Origin: Streptomyces sp. Q6
Lineage (GTDB): Bacteria; Actinomycetota; Actinomycetes; Streptomycetales; Streptomycetaceae
Direction of reading: 5' to 3'
Assembly (NCBI RefSeq): GCF_036967205.1
Contig: NZ_CP146022.1
Span: 558,001-622,000, forward strand
Length of the DNA: 64,000 bases
Positions 8,199 through 16,809 of this stretch are shown here, in pieces. A program made the position numbers and the translations under genes. Under the pieces are notes generated by a model that saw nothing but the letters and a program-made list of their open reading frames with translations, ran no database searches and was not told where the DNA came from. Numbering within the stretch: the first letter of the stretch is position 1; each line of letters starts with the position of its first letter.

Positions 8199-9299
8199 TC
8201 AGCGCCCCGCGATCCGGTTGATCCGGTCGATGGCCTTCTCGAAGCCGCTGGTCAGTTCGTCGAAGACCGCCTGGACGCTGCGTTCCTCGTTCATGCGGCC
8301 CACGATCTGGCCGACCGGAGTGCCGAGCAGCGGCTCGACCTCGTACTTCTGGATCCGGGACACGGCCTCGGCGACGAGCAGCCCCTGGAGCGGCATCGGC
8401 AGCGTGCCGGGTCCCGACGGGTCGTCCCACGCGTCCGTCCACTCCGTGCGCAACTGCCGCGCCGGCTTTCCGGTCAGCGCGCGCGAGCGCACGGTGTCGC
8501 CGGAGCCCGCGGCCAGCAGCTTGCGGGTGAGCGCGGGCGAGTGCATGTCGGCCTCGGTCGTGGTCAGCCACACCGAGCCGAGCCACACGCCCTGTGCGCC
8601 GAGCGTGAGCGCGGCCGCGACCTGCTGACCGCTGCCGATGCCGCCCGCGGCGAGCACCGGCAGTGGGGCGACGGCTTCCACGGCCTCGGGAGTCAGCACC
8701 ATCGAGGCGATGTCTCCGGTGTGGCCGCCGGCCTCGTACCCCTGGGCGACGACGATGTCGATGCCCGCCTCGGCGTGCTTCCGGGCGTGCCGGGCGCTGC
8801 CGGCGAGCGCGGCGACGAGGACGCCCTGGTCGTGGGCGCGGGCGATGACGTCGGCCGGGGGTGAGCCGAGCGCATTGGCGAGGAGTTTGATCGGGTAGTC
8901 GAAGGCGACGTCGAGCTGGTTGCGGGCGACCTGTTCCATCCAGCCGGTGATGCGCCAGCCGGACGCCTCCCCCTCGGCGAGTTCGGGTACGCCGTGCTTG
9001 GCGAGGGTGTCCCGGACGAACTGCCGGTGGCCCTCCGGGATCATCGCCTCGACGTCGGCCTCGCTGACGCCTTCGACCTTCTTGGCGGGCATGACGACGT
9101 CGAGCCCGTAGGGCTGTCCTTCGGTGTGCTCGTGCAGCCAGTCCAGGTCTCGTTTGAGTTCGTCGGGCGCCGTGTAGCGGACCGCGCCGAGCACCCCGAA
9201 GCCTCCGGCCCTGCTGATGGCGGCGGCCACCGCAGGGAACGGCGTGAAGCCGAAGACGGCGTGCTCGATCCCCAGTTTCTTGCTCAGCTCCGTCTGCAT
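8199..9299 (-). CDS. Nitronate monooxygenase (2-nitropropane dioxygenase family)
   Basis: A 366-residue FMN TIM-barrel enzyme that oxidises alkyl nitronates such as propionate 3-nitronate. Features are the N-terminal GFTPFPAVAAAISRAGGFGVLGA, the motif AQGYEAGGHTG near residue 187 with the conserved His, PVLAAGGIGSGQQVAAALTLGA for FMN phosphate binding, and VWLGSVWLTT. Length fits the family. The SD before ATG 9299 is weak. The C-terminal end lies only about 100 bp from the degenerate edge of the repeat region. An alternative is an enoyl-ACP reductase FabK-like protein, which shares the fold, but the AGGHTG pattern favours NMO. Confidence 0.85.
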   Translation of the reverse strand: MQTELSKKLGIEHAVFGFTPFPAVAAAISRAGGFGVLGAVRYTAPDELKRDLDWLHEHTEGQPYGLDVVMPAKKVEGVSEADVEAMIPEGHRQFVRDTLAKHGVPELAEGEASGWRITGWMEQVARNQLDVAFDYPIKLLANALGSPPADVIARAHDQGVLVAALAGSARHARKHAEAGIDIVVAQGYEAGGHTGDIASMVLTPEAVEAVAPLPVLAAGGIGSGQQVAAALTLGAQGVWLGSVWLTTTEADMHSPALTRKLLAAGSGDTVRSRALTGKPARQLRTEWTDAWDDPSGPGTLPMPLQGLLVAEAVSRIQKYEVEPLLGTPVGQIVGRMNEERSVQAVFDELTSGFEKAIDRINRIAGR

Positions 9300-9381
9300 G
9301 GCCGCAGGATGCCGCAGTCGACCGGCCGACGGAAGAGGTTTTCTGATGCAGCGTCAGATTCTTCACCACCCGGCCACCGAC

Positions 9382-9438
9382 ATGACCTCCTGACCCACGA
9401 CCGAAACGACTTCCCGACCCGACACGACCTCCCGACCC
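9382..9438. repeat. Three degenerate 15-bp direct repeats
   Basis: The 344-bp gap 9300-9643 holds three related words close to ACGACYTCCCGACCC at 9382, 9406 and 9424, at spacings of 24 and 18 bp. Apart from these and the promoter region near its right end I see nothing gene-like in the gap. Confidence 0.45.
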
Positions 9439-9566
9439 GCCACCCCTCACGAGTCCCCGGCCGTTCACCCCACACGCACCCCCGGCGCGTCACCCGACAC
9501 GCCCCCTACCGGCCACCCGGCGCGACCTCCGGGCGCGATCTCCGGACGATCACCCGGCACGGACGG

Positions 9567-9631
9567 TTGACACACCCTGCGGCTGACATGAAAGTTTCAC
9601 CCGTTGAGCGAGATCCCGAAAGATACTTTCA
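9567..9631 (+). promoter_or_regulatory. Promoter with two GAAAG/CTTTC palindromes
   Basis: A consensus -35 TTGACA at 9567-9572 precedes two inverted repeats. TGAAAGTTTCA lies at 9589-9599, in -10 position. GAAAG-ATA-CTTTC lies at 9619-9631, immediately before the AGGAGG of the serine hydrolase gene. GAAAn(T)TTC palindromes resemble LacI-family xylan/beta-glucan operators of actinomycetes, so this looks like a repressible carbohydrate-type promoter. The regulator is not identified. Confidence 0.6.
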
Positions 9632-9643
9632 GGAGGCCATTCC

Positions 9644-11431
9644 ATGAGCGCAACGGAAGCAGACAGAACGCGGTCCGGTCTCACCCGGCGTCAACTGGGC
9701 GCCGCCGGTGCCGCGTTGGGCGGCGCGCTCGCCCTCGCCCCGTTTCCGGCGGGCCCCGCCGCGGCCGCCGGACAACCGGCGCGCCCCACCCTGCGCCACG
9801 GCTCCCCCGAGCGGGCGGGCCTGCTGGCCGGCCACCTGCGCCAACTGGTGGCCGATGCCGAGAAGTTCCTCGCCCCTTACCCCGGAGGCCCCAAGCACCC
9901 CTGGTACGCGGGCGCGGTGCTGCTCGCGGGCCGGGGCGGCACGGTGGCGCTGCACCAGCCGATCGGCAAGGCGGTGCGCTACTCCCACTACGACGACACG
10001 ACCGACACGGGCGTCGAGTTCCCGGCGGAGCAGCAGATCGACATGGCCGAGGACACCGTCTTCGACCTGGCCTCGGTGTCGAAGCTGTTCACCTCGATCC
10101 TCGCGGTGCAGGAGATCGAGCGCGGGGCGCTGGAGCTGGAGGCGAAGGTCGCCGCGTACCTGCCCGACTTCGCGGGCGGGGGCAAACAGGACGTGACAAT
10201 CCGTCAACTGCTGACCCATACCTCGGGGTTCCGCTCCTGGATCCCGCTCTACAAGGAGCCGACGCGGGCCGGTCAGATCGCGCTGATCTGGAAGGAGGCG
10301 CTGCTCAATCCGCCCGGCACCAAGTACCTCTACTCGGATCTGAACCTCATCTCGCTCCAGCTCGTCCTGGAGGAGCTCACCGGCAAGACCCTGGACGTAC
10401 TGCTGCGCGAGCGGATCACGCGGCCGCTCGGCATGACCCGTACGCGCTACAACCCGCCGGCCGCGTGGCAGCCGAAGATCGCGGCGACGGAGGACGCCCG
10501 CGCCCCGTGGTCCGGGCTGGACCGGGGGCTCGTGTGGGGCGAGGTGCACGACGAGAACGCGTTCGGGCTCGGCGGCGTCGCGGGCCACGCCGGGGTCTTC
10601 TCATGCGCCTGGGACCTGGCGATTCTCGGCCGGACCCTGCTCAACGGCGGCGTGTACGGCACGGCCCGCATCCTCTCCGAGAAGTCCGTGGAGCTGATGT
10701 TCACGGACTTCAACACGGCGTTCCCCGGCGACGAGCACGGCCTCGGCTTCGAGCTCTACCAGCACTGGTACATGGGCGCGATGGCGACGCCGCGCACCGC
10801 GGGCCACACGGGCTTCACCGGTACGTCGATCGTCCTCGATCCGACGACCGACTCGTTCCTCATCGTGCTGGGCAACTCCGTTCACCCCGTACGCAACTGG
10901 CGATCCGGCTCCGCTCCCCGGGTCGCCACCGCGAACGACATGGCCCGCGCCGTCGCGGTGCGTCCCGCGCACGGCCGCACCGCCTGGTTCTCCGGGATGG
11001 CGAGCGCCACGTCGGCCACGCTGACCCTGCCCGACGTGCGGCTGGCCTCGGCCGACGCGCGTCTGACCTGCGCCCTGTGGTGGGACACGGAGCCGCACTC
11101 CGACTTCCTGCGCCTGGAGGCGTCGACGGACGGCGGCGCGAGCTGGACGCCGCTGCCGTTCACGACGGACCGCGACGACGCGCACCCCTCGGGCGCGGTG
11201 GACGGCTACGGGGGCCGCACCTGGCACCGTCTCGCCGCCGACCTCGGCGCGTTCGCCTCGCCGCACACCAGGGTCCGTTGGCGATACACCACGGATCAGC
11301 TCTATGTCGGGCGCGGCGCCTACGTGGACGGCATCCGGGTCACCGACGGCGACGACGTCGTGTTCGACGAGGCGCGGCCCGCCGACTCGTCCCGCATCGA
11401 GGCGACGGGCTGGACCGCCTCGGCGGACTGA
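9644..11431 (+). CDS. Secreted serine hydrolase (class C beta-lactamase fold) with C-terminal beta domain
   Basis: A 595-residue exported protein. A Tat signal (LTRRQLGAAGAALGGALAL) ends near AAAA at about residue 40. The catalytic domain shows S144-V-S-K147 (SxxK), Y230-S-D as the YxN position, and H388-T-G as the KTG equivalent, which is the layout of esterase/beta-lactamase family proteins. After about residue 440 a separate region (ATLTLPDVRL, WWDTEPHSDFLRLEASTDGG, YVDGIRV) looks like a MAM/jelly-roll beta-sandwich that may bind a surface or glycan. The SD AGGAGG is perfect. Its carbohydrate-style promoter and position beside the polysaccharide locus suggest an esterase acting on polymer substituents; that is inference. 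Confidence 0.8.
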   Translation: MSATEADRTRSGLTRRQLGAAGAALGGALALAPFPAGPAAAAGQPARPTLRHGSPERAGLLAGHLRQLVADAEKFLAPYPGGPKHPWYAGAVLLAGRGGTVALHQPIGKAVRYSHYDDTTDTGVEFPAEQQIDMAEDTVFDLASVSKLFTSILAVQEIERGALELEAKVAAYLPDFAGGGKQDVTIRQLLTHTSGFRSWIPLYKEPTRAGQIALIWKEALLNPPGTKYLYSDLNLISLQLVLEELTGKTLDVLLRERITRPLGMTRTRYNPPAAWQPKIAATEDARAPWSGLDRGLVWGEVHDENAFGLGGVAGHAGVFSCAWDLAILGRTLLNGGVYGTARILSEKSVELMFTDFNTAFPGDEHGLGFELYQHWYMGAMATPRTAGHTGFTGTSIVLDPTTDSFLIVLGNSVHPVRNWRSGSAPRVATANDMARAVAVRPAHGRTAWFSGMASATSATLTLPDVRLASADARLTCALWWDTEPHSDFLRLEASTDGGASWTPLPFTTDRDDAHPSGAVDGYGGRTWHRLAADLGAFASPHTRVRWRYTTDQLYVGRGAYVDGIRVTDGDDVVFDEARPADSSRIEATGWTASAD

Positions 11432-11447
11432 CCCGCCACCACCGCGC

Positions 11448-11478
11448 GGGTGCGCGTCGCCGTCCCCGGCGCGCACCC
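11448..11478. terminator. Hairpin between convergent genes
   Basis: A perfect 9-bp stem (GGGTGCGCG and CGCGCACCC) with a 13-nt loop lies between the serine hydrolase stop and the lacI-type stop. Confidence 0.6.
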
Positions 11479-11505
11479 TCGGCCGCACCGCGCGGGCCCG
11501 CCGGG

Positions 11506-12558
11506 TCAGCGGTCGCGCGGCGCCGGCGCCGTCGACTCGCGCACCACCAGGCGGGGGCGGATCAGCAGGGAGCGGCCCGCGCCGGAGGTCGTCTCGATGC
11601 GGGTGCGGAGTTGCTGGAAGGTCTCGGCGGCCATCTCGGGGAGCGGCTGGCGGACCGTGGTGAGCGGGGGTTCGAAGAGTTCGGCGAGCAGGATGTCGTC
11701 GAAGCCGACCACGGAGACCTCGCGGCCCGCGCTGACGCCGGCGTCCCGGGCGCCGCGGCACACGCCGATCGCGCACATGTCGTTGATGGCGACGAATCCG
11801 GTGGGCGGCCGGGGCGCCGCGAGGAGTTCACGAGCGGCGGCGCGGCCCAGTTCGGCGGACTCCTTGTCACCGAACTCGCTGGTCGCGGCGCCCGGCCAGA
11901 CGACCGCGGAGGCCGGGTCGACGCCCGCCTCCTCCAGCGCGGCACGGAAGCCGCGCAGCCGCTCGCGGCGGTTGACACTGCTGACCGAACCGGAGACGAA
12001 CGCCAGCCTGCGGTGGCCGAGTTCGAGCAGGTGGCGGGTCGCGAGCTCGGCGCCCATCGCGTTGTCGACACTGATACTGGAGAGCGACGCCGGGTCGCCG
12101 GACTGGGCGGCCCGGTCGAAGGCGACCATCTTCAGCCCGCGCTTGAGCAGCGGCGCGACGTGATCGAGGGTGGGCAGCGACGAGCACAGGACGACACCGC
12201 TGACCCCGTCGGCGAGGAGTTCCTCGCCGTACTTGAGCTCGCGGGCCGGGTCGCGCTCGCTGTTGCAGAGCAGCACGTGGTAGCCCTCGGCGAGTGCCAC
12301 GGCCTCCAACTCCCGCGCCAGTGACCCCCAGAAGGGGTTGGCGACGGACGGGACGATCAGACCGATGACCTGGATCCGGCCGGTGCGCAACATCCGGGCC
12401 GCACGGTTGGGCCGGTAGCCGAGTGTCTCTATGACCTGCTCCACGCGGGCGAGGGTGGTGGGCTGCATACGGTCCGTGCGTCCGTTGAGGACATTGGAGA
12501 CCGTGCTCGCCGACACCCCTGCCGCCTGCGCGACTTGATGGATCGTTACCCCGCTCAA
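11506..12558 (-). CDS. LacI-family transcriptional repressor
   Basis: A 350-residue regulator. The N-terminal HTH (TIHQVAQAAGVSASTVSNVLNG) and hinge helix are followed by a periplasmic-binding-protein-like effector domain starting VIGLIVPSVANPFW. The effector domain includes VVLCSS, MVAFDRA, ISVDNAMGAELATRHLLELGH and VVGFDDILLAELFEPPLTTVRQP. The start is a TTG with GGAGGT nine bases upstream. It is divergent from the ABC/lyase operon across a 317-bp region with repeated CCGATTyAC words. It almost certainly represses that operon and itself, released by a sugar derived from the imported polysaccharide. Confidence 0.92.
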   Translation of the reverse strand: MSGVTIHQVAQAAGVSASTVSNVLNGRTDRMQPTTLARVEQVIETLGYRPNRAARMLRTGRIQVIGLIVPSVANPFWGSLARELEAVALAEGYHVLLCNSERDPARELKYGEELLADGVSGVVLCSSLPTLDHVAPLLKRGLKMVAFDRAAQSGDPASLSSISVDNAMGAELATRHLLELGHRRLAFVSGSVSSVNRRERLRGFRAALEEAGVDPASAVVWPGAATSEFGDKESAELGRAAARELLAAPRPPTGFVAINDMCAIGVCRGARDAGVSAGREVSVVGFDDILLAELFEPPLTTVRQPLPEMAAETFQQLRTRIETTSGAGRSLLIRPRLVVRESTAPAPRDR

Positions 12559-12602
12559 CGCCGTGCCACCTCCGGCTCGTCACGTCACTGTACGCAGCAG
12601 TG

Positions 12603-12632
12603 TACCGATTTACTAGACGAGGATCATCGGTT
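12603..12632. promoter_or_regulatory. Putative LacI operator O1
   Basis: TACCGATTTACTAG is followed 8 nt later by ATCGGT. It lies 45-75 bp upstream of the repressor start codon, a position suited to autoregulation. The left half matches the perfect operator at 12810 over GnACCGATTyACTA. Confidence 0.55.
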
Positions 12633-12684
12633 CAGCCCGCTCACTTCCGCGTAACAGCCCGGAAAGATTCTTGTGCTCAGGCGG

Positions 12685-12714
12685 TTGACGCCTCGCGAAG
12701 GCCGTTCCTAGCAT
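12685..12714 (+). promoter_or_regulatory. Sigma70-type promoter of the polysaccharide operon
   Basis: TTGACG at 12685-12690 and TAGCAT at 12709-12714 are separated by 18 bp. Transcription would begin near 12721 and give a leader of about 155 nt before the ABC binding-protein gene. Confidence 0.6.
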
Positions 12715-12720
12715 CACTGC

Positions 12721-12733
12721 ATCGATTTACCAG
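12721..12733. promoter_or_regulatory. Putative LacI operator O2 at the transcription start
   Basis: ATCGATTTACCAG sits at the predicted +1 of the operon promoter and shares CGATTTAC with O1 and O3. Binding here would occlude RNA polymerase. Confidence 0.5.
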
Positions 12734-12809
12734 AGGTCGCTCACTCTCACCGGTCCCCCAAACCGCTGTTCTTCAGCACTGCTTCAGCATCACGACAGGG
12801 CACGTTGCA

Positions 12810-12832
12810 GCACCGATTCACTAAATCGGTGC
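12810..12832. promoter_or_regulatory. Perfect palindromic LacI operator O3
   Basis: Arms GCACCGATT and AATCGGTGC (9 bp, perfect) flank a 5-nt CACTA spacer, 44 nt before the first operon gene. With O1 and O2 it makes three related sites over 230 bp, which suggests looping or cooperative repression. Confidence 0.7.
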
Positions 12833-12875
12833 ACCTCTCGACCATCTTGCTTCCTCGCCTCTTAAGGGGTGTCCC

Positions 12876-14147
12876 ATGGAACTCACGAGACGATCGCTGC
12901 TGGCCGCGCTCGGCGCGGGCACGGCCGCGGCGCTCACCGGCTGCGCCGCAGGATCCGACGCGGGCGGTTCGGCCGACGGACCGGCCAAGGGGGAGATATC
13001 CCTGCTCACCCCGATCTACGAGGGGGCGGACGGCAAGCAGCTCCTGGAGGGGAAGATCCTCCCGGCCTTCCGCAAGAAGTACCCGGACGTGACGGTCAAG
13101 GTCGACTACACGACGTACCAGCAGCTCAACGAGAAGATCACCACCGCCCTCGCCGGCGGCCTCCTGCCCGACGTCCTGATGCTCGGCGTGGGCTGGGTCC
13201 CGCCGTTCGCCGCGAAGAAGGTCCTCGCCGAGCTGCCCGAATCGCTCGCGGCGAAGTACGACTACGAGGACCGCGTCCTCGAACCCTCCCGCTACGACGG
13301 CAAGCTGTACGCCCTGCCCACCGTCATGGCCACCCGCCTCGTCGCCTACCGCAAGGACCACTTCGCGGCCGCCGGCATCAAGAAGCCCCCGGCGTCCCTG
13401 GCCGAACTGCGCGCCATGGCGAAGGAGTTGACCAAGGGCGACCGGATGGGCATGGACCCGTTCTCCATCGATCTGCGCCAGTGCTGGGAGACGTTCCTCT
13501 TCGCCAACGGCGGCTCGCTGTTCAGCGCGGACGGCAAGAAGCCCACGTTCACCGGCCGACGGGGCGTCGAGGCACTCCAGTTCTTCAAGGACCTGACGGC
13601 CGACGGCTCGGCGGACTACGCCCGGAAGACCGAGGCCGACGCGGGCGCCGCGACCAATCTGCAGCTCGGCAAGGCGTCGATGATGATGACCGGCAGCGGC
13701 CTGTGGAAGCAACTGACGGAGCAGAGCCCGGAGTTGATCGAGAAGGACCTGGTCGGCGCGTTCGTGCTGCGCGGCCGCAGGCCCGCGATGCTGACCGGCG
13801 GCACCCTCGTGTGCCAGTCGGCGCGCAGCCGACACGCGGCGGCCGCGCAGGCGTTGGTCGCTCACCTGGCCGCGCCGGACAACGTCCTCGCGGCGGCGAA
13901 GCAGCGGGCGACGGTGCCCGGCATCACGGCCCTGCGCTCGTCCTCGTACGTGAAGGGCAACAAGCTGGTCGACTTCTCCGTGCGGAACCTCGGCAGCGCC
14001 TGTGCCGAGGGCGGCACGCCCGCCTGGATGGAGATCCGCGAGAAGATCAAGCCGACGCTGGAGCCGGCCGTCGTGGGCGGCACGTCGGCGGCGTCCGCCA
14101 TCGCCGAACTGGGTGAGCTGGCCGAGTCGGCCATCTCGCGGCTGTGA
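12876..14147 (+). CDS. ABC sugar transporter, substrate-binding lipoprotein
   Basis: A 423-residue extracytoplasmic solute-binding protein (family 1). MELTRRSLLAALGAGTAAA is a Tat-compatible signal and LTGC a lipobox with lipidated Cys23. Mature landmarks are ISLLTPIYEGADGKQLLEG, KILPAFRKKYPDVTVKVDY, MLGVGWVPPF and the C-terminal PTLEPAVVGGTSAASAIAEL. It would capture oligosaccharides made by the secreted lyases and deliver them to the two permeases downstream. First gene of the operon, with AAGGGGTG upstream. Confidence 0.92.
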   Translation: MELTRRSLLAALGAGTAAALTGCAAGSDAGGSADGPAKGEISLLTPIYEGADGKQLLEGKILPAFRKKYPDVTVKVDYTTYQQLNEKITTALAGGLLPDVLMLGVGWVPPFAAKKVLAELPESLAAKYDYEDRVLEPSRYDGKLYALPTVMATRLVAYRKDHFAAAGIKKPPASLAELRAMAKELTKGDRMGMDPFSIDLRQCWETFLFANGGSLFSADGKKPTFTGRRGVEALQFFKDLTADGSADYARKTEADAGAATNLQLGKASMMMTGSGLWKQLTEQSPELIEKDLVGAFVLRGRRPAMLTGGTLVCQSARSRHAAAAQALVAHLAAPDNVLAAAKQRATVPGITALRSSSYVKGNKLVDFSVRNLGSACAEGGTPAWMEIREKIKPTLEPAVVGGTSAASAIAELGELAESAISRL

Positions 14148-14159
14148 GGGGCGACCGTC

Positions 14160-15119
14160 GTGGGAGCCGTCTCCGTACTCAAGACGCGGCCGCAGGCCGC
14201 GCCCGCTGAACCTCCGCGCCGCACCACCCGGCCCGTGCGCCGCACGGGGCCCGGGGCCCGGCGGCGTCGCGCGGGCATGCTCATGGTCGCGCCCGCGCTG
14301 CTGCACGCCGCGCTGTGGATCGGCCTGCCGGTCGTCGCCGCCGTGTACCTCGCGTTCACGTCGTACGACGTGCTGTCGGCACCGCGCTTCGTGGGCCTGG
14401 ACAACTTCCGGGACATGCTCGACGACGAGGTGTTCCGCAAGTCGATCGTCAACACCGTCGTCTACACGTTCTTCACGGTGCCGTTCGGGATGGCGCTCGG
14501 GCTGCTGCTGGCCCTCGCGCTCAACACCGGGCTGCGGGCGCGCGGGGTGTTCCGGACCGCGATCTTCCTGCCGCAGGTGACGGCGACGGTCGCGATCGCC
14601 CTGGTCTGGCTGTGGATCTACAACCCGCGCAACGGCCTGTTCAACACGTTGCTCGGCCTGTTCGGCATCGAGGGGCCCGCCTGGCTGGCGTCGACGTCGT
14701 GGGCGATGCCGTCGGTGATCCTCGTCGGGATCTGGCAGGGCATCGGCATGAAGATGCTGATCTACCTGGCCGCGTTGCAGACCCTGCCCAAGGACCTGTA
14801 CGAAGCGGCGTCGGTCGACGGGGCGTCTCCGGTCCGCCAGTTCTTCTCGATCACACTGCCCCTGCTCAAGCCCGCCACGTTCTTCGTCCTGATCACCTCG
14901 TTGATCGGCGCGTTCCAGTCCTTCGACCAGATCTACATCCTCACCGACGGCGGCCCGGCGGGCTCGACGACGATGATGACGTACGAGATCTACAAGTCGG
15001 CGTTCCGCGAGTTCCGCGTGGGATACGCCTGTGCCCAGTCGCTGGTGCTGTTCGTGCTCCTCATGGGGTTCACCCTGGTCAACCGCCGTGTCATGGGAGG
15101 CACTCGTGGCCACGACTGA
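14160..15119 (+). CDS. ABC sugar transporter permease (MalF type)
   Basis: A 319-residue inner-membrane permease with about six membrane spans after a basic cytoplasmic N-terminus. The EAA loop for ATPase docking is LYEAASVDGASPVRQFFSIT near residues 217-236. GTG start with GAGGGG upstream, 12 nt after the binding-protein stop. No ATPase gene is in the operon, as usual for Streptomyces importers that share the ATPase MsiK. Confidence 0.92.
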   Translation: MGAVSVLKTRPQAAPAEPPRRTTRPVRRTGPGARRRRAGMLMVAPALLHAALWIGLPVVAAVYLAFTSYDVLSAPRFVGLDNFRDMLDDEVFRKSIVNTVVYTFFTVPFGMALGLLLALALNTGLRARGVFRTAIFLPQVTATVAIALVWLWIYNPRNGLFNTLLGLFGIEGPAWLASTSWAMPSVILVGIWQGIGMKMLIYLAALQTLPKDLYEAASVDGASPVRQFFSITLPLLKPATFFVLITSLIGAFQSFDQIYILTDGGPAGSTTMMTYEIYKSAFREFRVGYACAQSLVLFVLLMGFTLVNRRVMGGTRGHD

Positions 15120-16008
15120 GATCGCGCGGCCGCGCTCCGAGGTCCGGCGGCCGCCGGCTCCGGGCCGGATCGCCCTGTACGTGACGCTGTCCGTGGTGTC
15201 GCTCCTGATGGTGGTGCCGTTCCTCTGGATGATCGTCACCTCGCTGAAGACACCGGCGGAGATCGCGTCCGAGCACGCCGGACTGCTGCCCGCGCACTGG
15301 GACTTCGGGAACTACGCGGACGCCTTCGAGGCGGCGCCGTTCGCGACGTACGCCCGCAACAGCTTCGTCATCGCGCTCAGCCACACCGTCCTCAACGTCG
15401 TCTTCGCGTCGATGGCCGGGTACGCGCTGGCCCGGATCCGTTTCCGCGGCAGCGAGTTCCTCTTCTACTGCTTCGTCGCCGCGCTGATGATCCCGACGTA
15501 CACGAAGGTCCTGCCGGAGTTCCTGATCGTGCGGTTCATGCCCCTGTTCGGCGGCAACGACCTGTTCGGGCAGGGCGGCAGCGGCTGGCTCGACTCGTGG
15601 TGGGCGCTGATCGTGCCGGGCGCCGTGACACCGTTCGCCGTGTTCCTGTTCCGCCAGTTCTACCTGGATCTGCCGGTGGAGCTGGAGGAGGCGGCGCGGC
15701 TCGACGGGCTCGGCGAGTTCCGCATCTACGCCCGCATCATGACGCCGCAGGTCAAGCCGGCCCTCACCACGGTCGCACTGCTGACCTTCGAGTCGTCGTG
15801 GAACAACTTCCTGTGGCCACTGCTCGTGACCCGCACCGACAGCCTGCGTGTCATCCAGGTCGGCCTGTCGGTCTTCAAGACGGAGAACGGCACGCAGTGG
15901 CACTTCCTGATGGCCGGCACGACGCTCGCGACGCTGCCGATGGTGCTCCTGTTCCTCCTCGGCCAGCGCTACTTCGTCCAGGGGTTCGCGCACACCGGCC
16001 TCAAGTGA
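15106..16008 (+). CDS. ABC sugar transporter permease (MalG type)
   Basis: A 300-residue partner permease. The GTG start at 15106 (MATTEIARPRSEVRR) has GGGAGG upstream and overlaps the previous stop by 14 nt, indicating translational coupling. Typical MalG features are PFLWMIVTSLKTPAEI, the EAA loop LEEAARLDGLGEFRIYARIM, and a C-terminal end LGQRYFVQGFAHTGLK. Together with the previous gene it forms the import channel. Confidence 0.92.
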   Translation: MATTEIARPRSEVRRPPAPGRIALYVTLSVVSLLMVVPFLWMIVTSLKTPAEIASEHAGLLPAHWDFGNYADAFEAAPFATYARNSFVIALSHTVLNVVFASMAGYALARIRFRGSEFLFYCFVAALMIPTYTKVLPEFLIVRFMPLFGGNDLFGQGGSGWLDSWWALIVPGAVTPFAVFLFRQFYLDLPVELEEAARLDGLGEFRIYARIMTPQVKPALTTVALLTFESSWNNFLWPLLVTRTDSLRVIQVGLSVFKTENGTQWHFLMAGTTLATLPMVLLFLLGQRYFVQGFAHTGLK

Positions 16009-16044
16009 ACCGACCGACTCCCCATGTTCTACGAAGGGTTCCGC

Positions 16045-16809
16045 ATGTCCAGTGATCTTCAGGGTTCCCGTGCGCTCGTGACGGGCGCGGGCCACGGCAT
16101 CGGCCGGGCCATCGCCGTCGCGCTCGCCGCGGCCGGCTGCGACGTCGCCGTGCACTACCGCAGCTCCGCCGACGAAGCGGCCCGCACGGTCGGCGCGATC
16201 GAACAACTCGGGCGCCGCGCCAAGGCGTTCCACGCCGATGTGACGGTCACGGCGGACGTCGACCGGCTCGTCACGGAGGCCGCCGACTTCCTCGGCGGGC
16301 TCGACGTGCTGGTCTGCAACGCGGGGCATCTGATCGGCCGGGCGACGGTCGCCGAGATGAGCGACGCGCACTTCGACCAGGTGCTCGACGCGAACCTCAC
16401 GTCGACGTTCCGTACGTGCCGTGCCGCGCTCCCCCATCTCACGGCCTCCCCCGCCGGGCGGATCGTCACCATGTCCTCGCTGGCCGCGCACAATGGCGGC
16501 GGCCCCGGTTCGGTGGCGTACGCCGCCGCGAAGGCCGGGGTGCGCGGCTTCACGAAGGCCCTGGCCAAGGAGGTCGCGGGGGCGGGCGTCACGGTGAACG
16601 CGGTCGCGCCCGGCTTCATCCGGGGCACCGCCTTCCACGACACGTTCACGCCGCCGCAGGCGCAGGAGACGATGGCGGCCGGCATCCCGGTGGGCCGCCC
16701 CGGCACGCCCGAGGACGTGGCGGCGTCCGTGGTGCACCTCGCGTCACCCGCGTCGGGGTTCCTCACCGGTACGACGCTGGACATCGACGGTGGCGTATGG
16801 CCCCGGTGA
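16045..16809 (+). CDS. SDR-family oxidoreductase, probable uronate-derived ketosugar reductase
   Basis: A 254-residue classical short-chain dehydrogenase. TGAGHGIGRA binds NAD(P), NAG precedes the active site, Ser is in VTMSSLAA, YAAAK carries the catalytic Tyr/Lys, and IDGGVWPR is at the C-terminus. Start ATG 16045 follows GAAGGG; the in-frame ATG 16024 lacks a ribosome site. In uronate-lyase operons such SDRs reduce the 4-deoxy-5-keto uronate (DEH) to KDG or act like KduD. That role is inferred from the neighbouring lyases, and a general 3-oxoacyl reductase cannot be excluded. Confidence 0.85.
   Translation: MSSDLQGSRALVTGAGHGIGRAIAVALAAAGCDVAVHYRSSADEAARTVGAIEQLGRRAKAFHADVTVTADVDRLVTEAADFLGGLDVLVCNAGHLIGRATVAEMSDAHFDQVLDANLTSTFRTCRAALPHLTASPAGRIVTMSSLAAHNGGGPGSVAYAAAKAGVRGFTKALAKEVAGAGVTVNAVAPGFIRGTAFHDTFTPPQAQETMAAGIPVGRPGTPEDVAASVVHLASPASGFLTGTTLDIDGGVWPR

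Noticed and set aside
1-9299. Complete phenylacetate or steroid catabolic cluster
   Set aside because: Only CoA ligases and isolated enzymes are present; no paaABCDE, kst or hsa-type ring-cleavage genes are seen.
7609-9468. A 619-codon minus-strand open frame through the repeat array and the nitronate monooxygenase gene
   Set aside because: It is open only because the period-5 array and GC-rich antisense or out-of-frame DNA lack stops; the monooxygenase frame has motifs and this one does not.
9644-11431. True beta-lactamase resistance gene
   Set aside because: YSD in place of YxN, HTG in place of KTG and the extra C-terminal beta domain fit esterase or peptidase relatives better.
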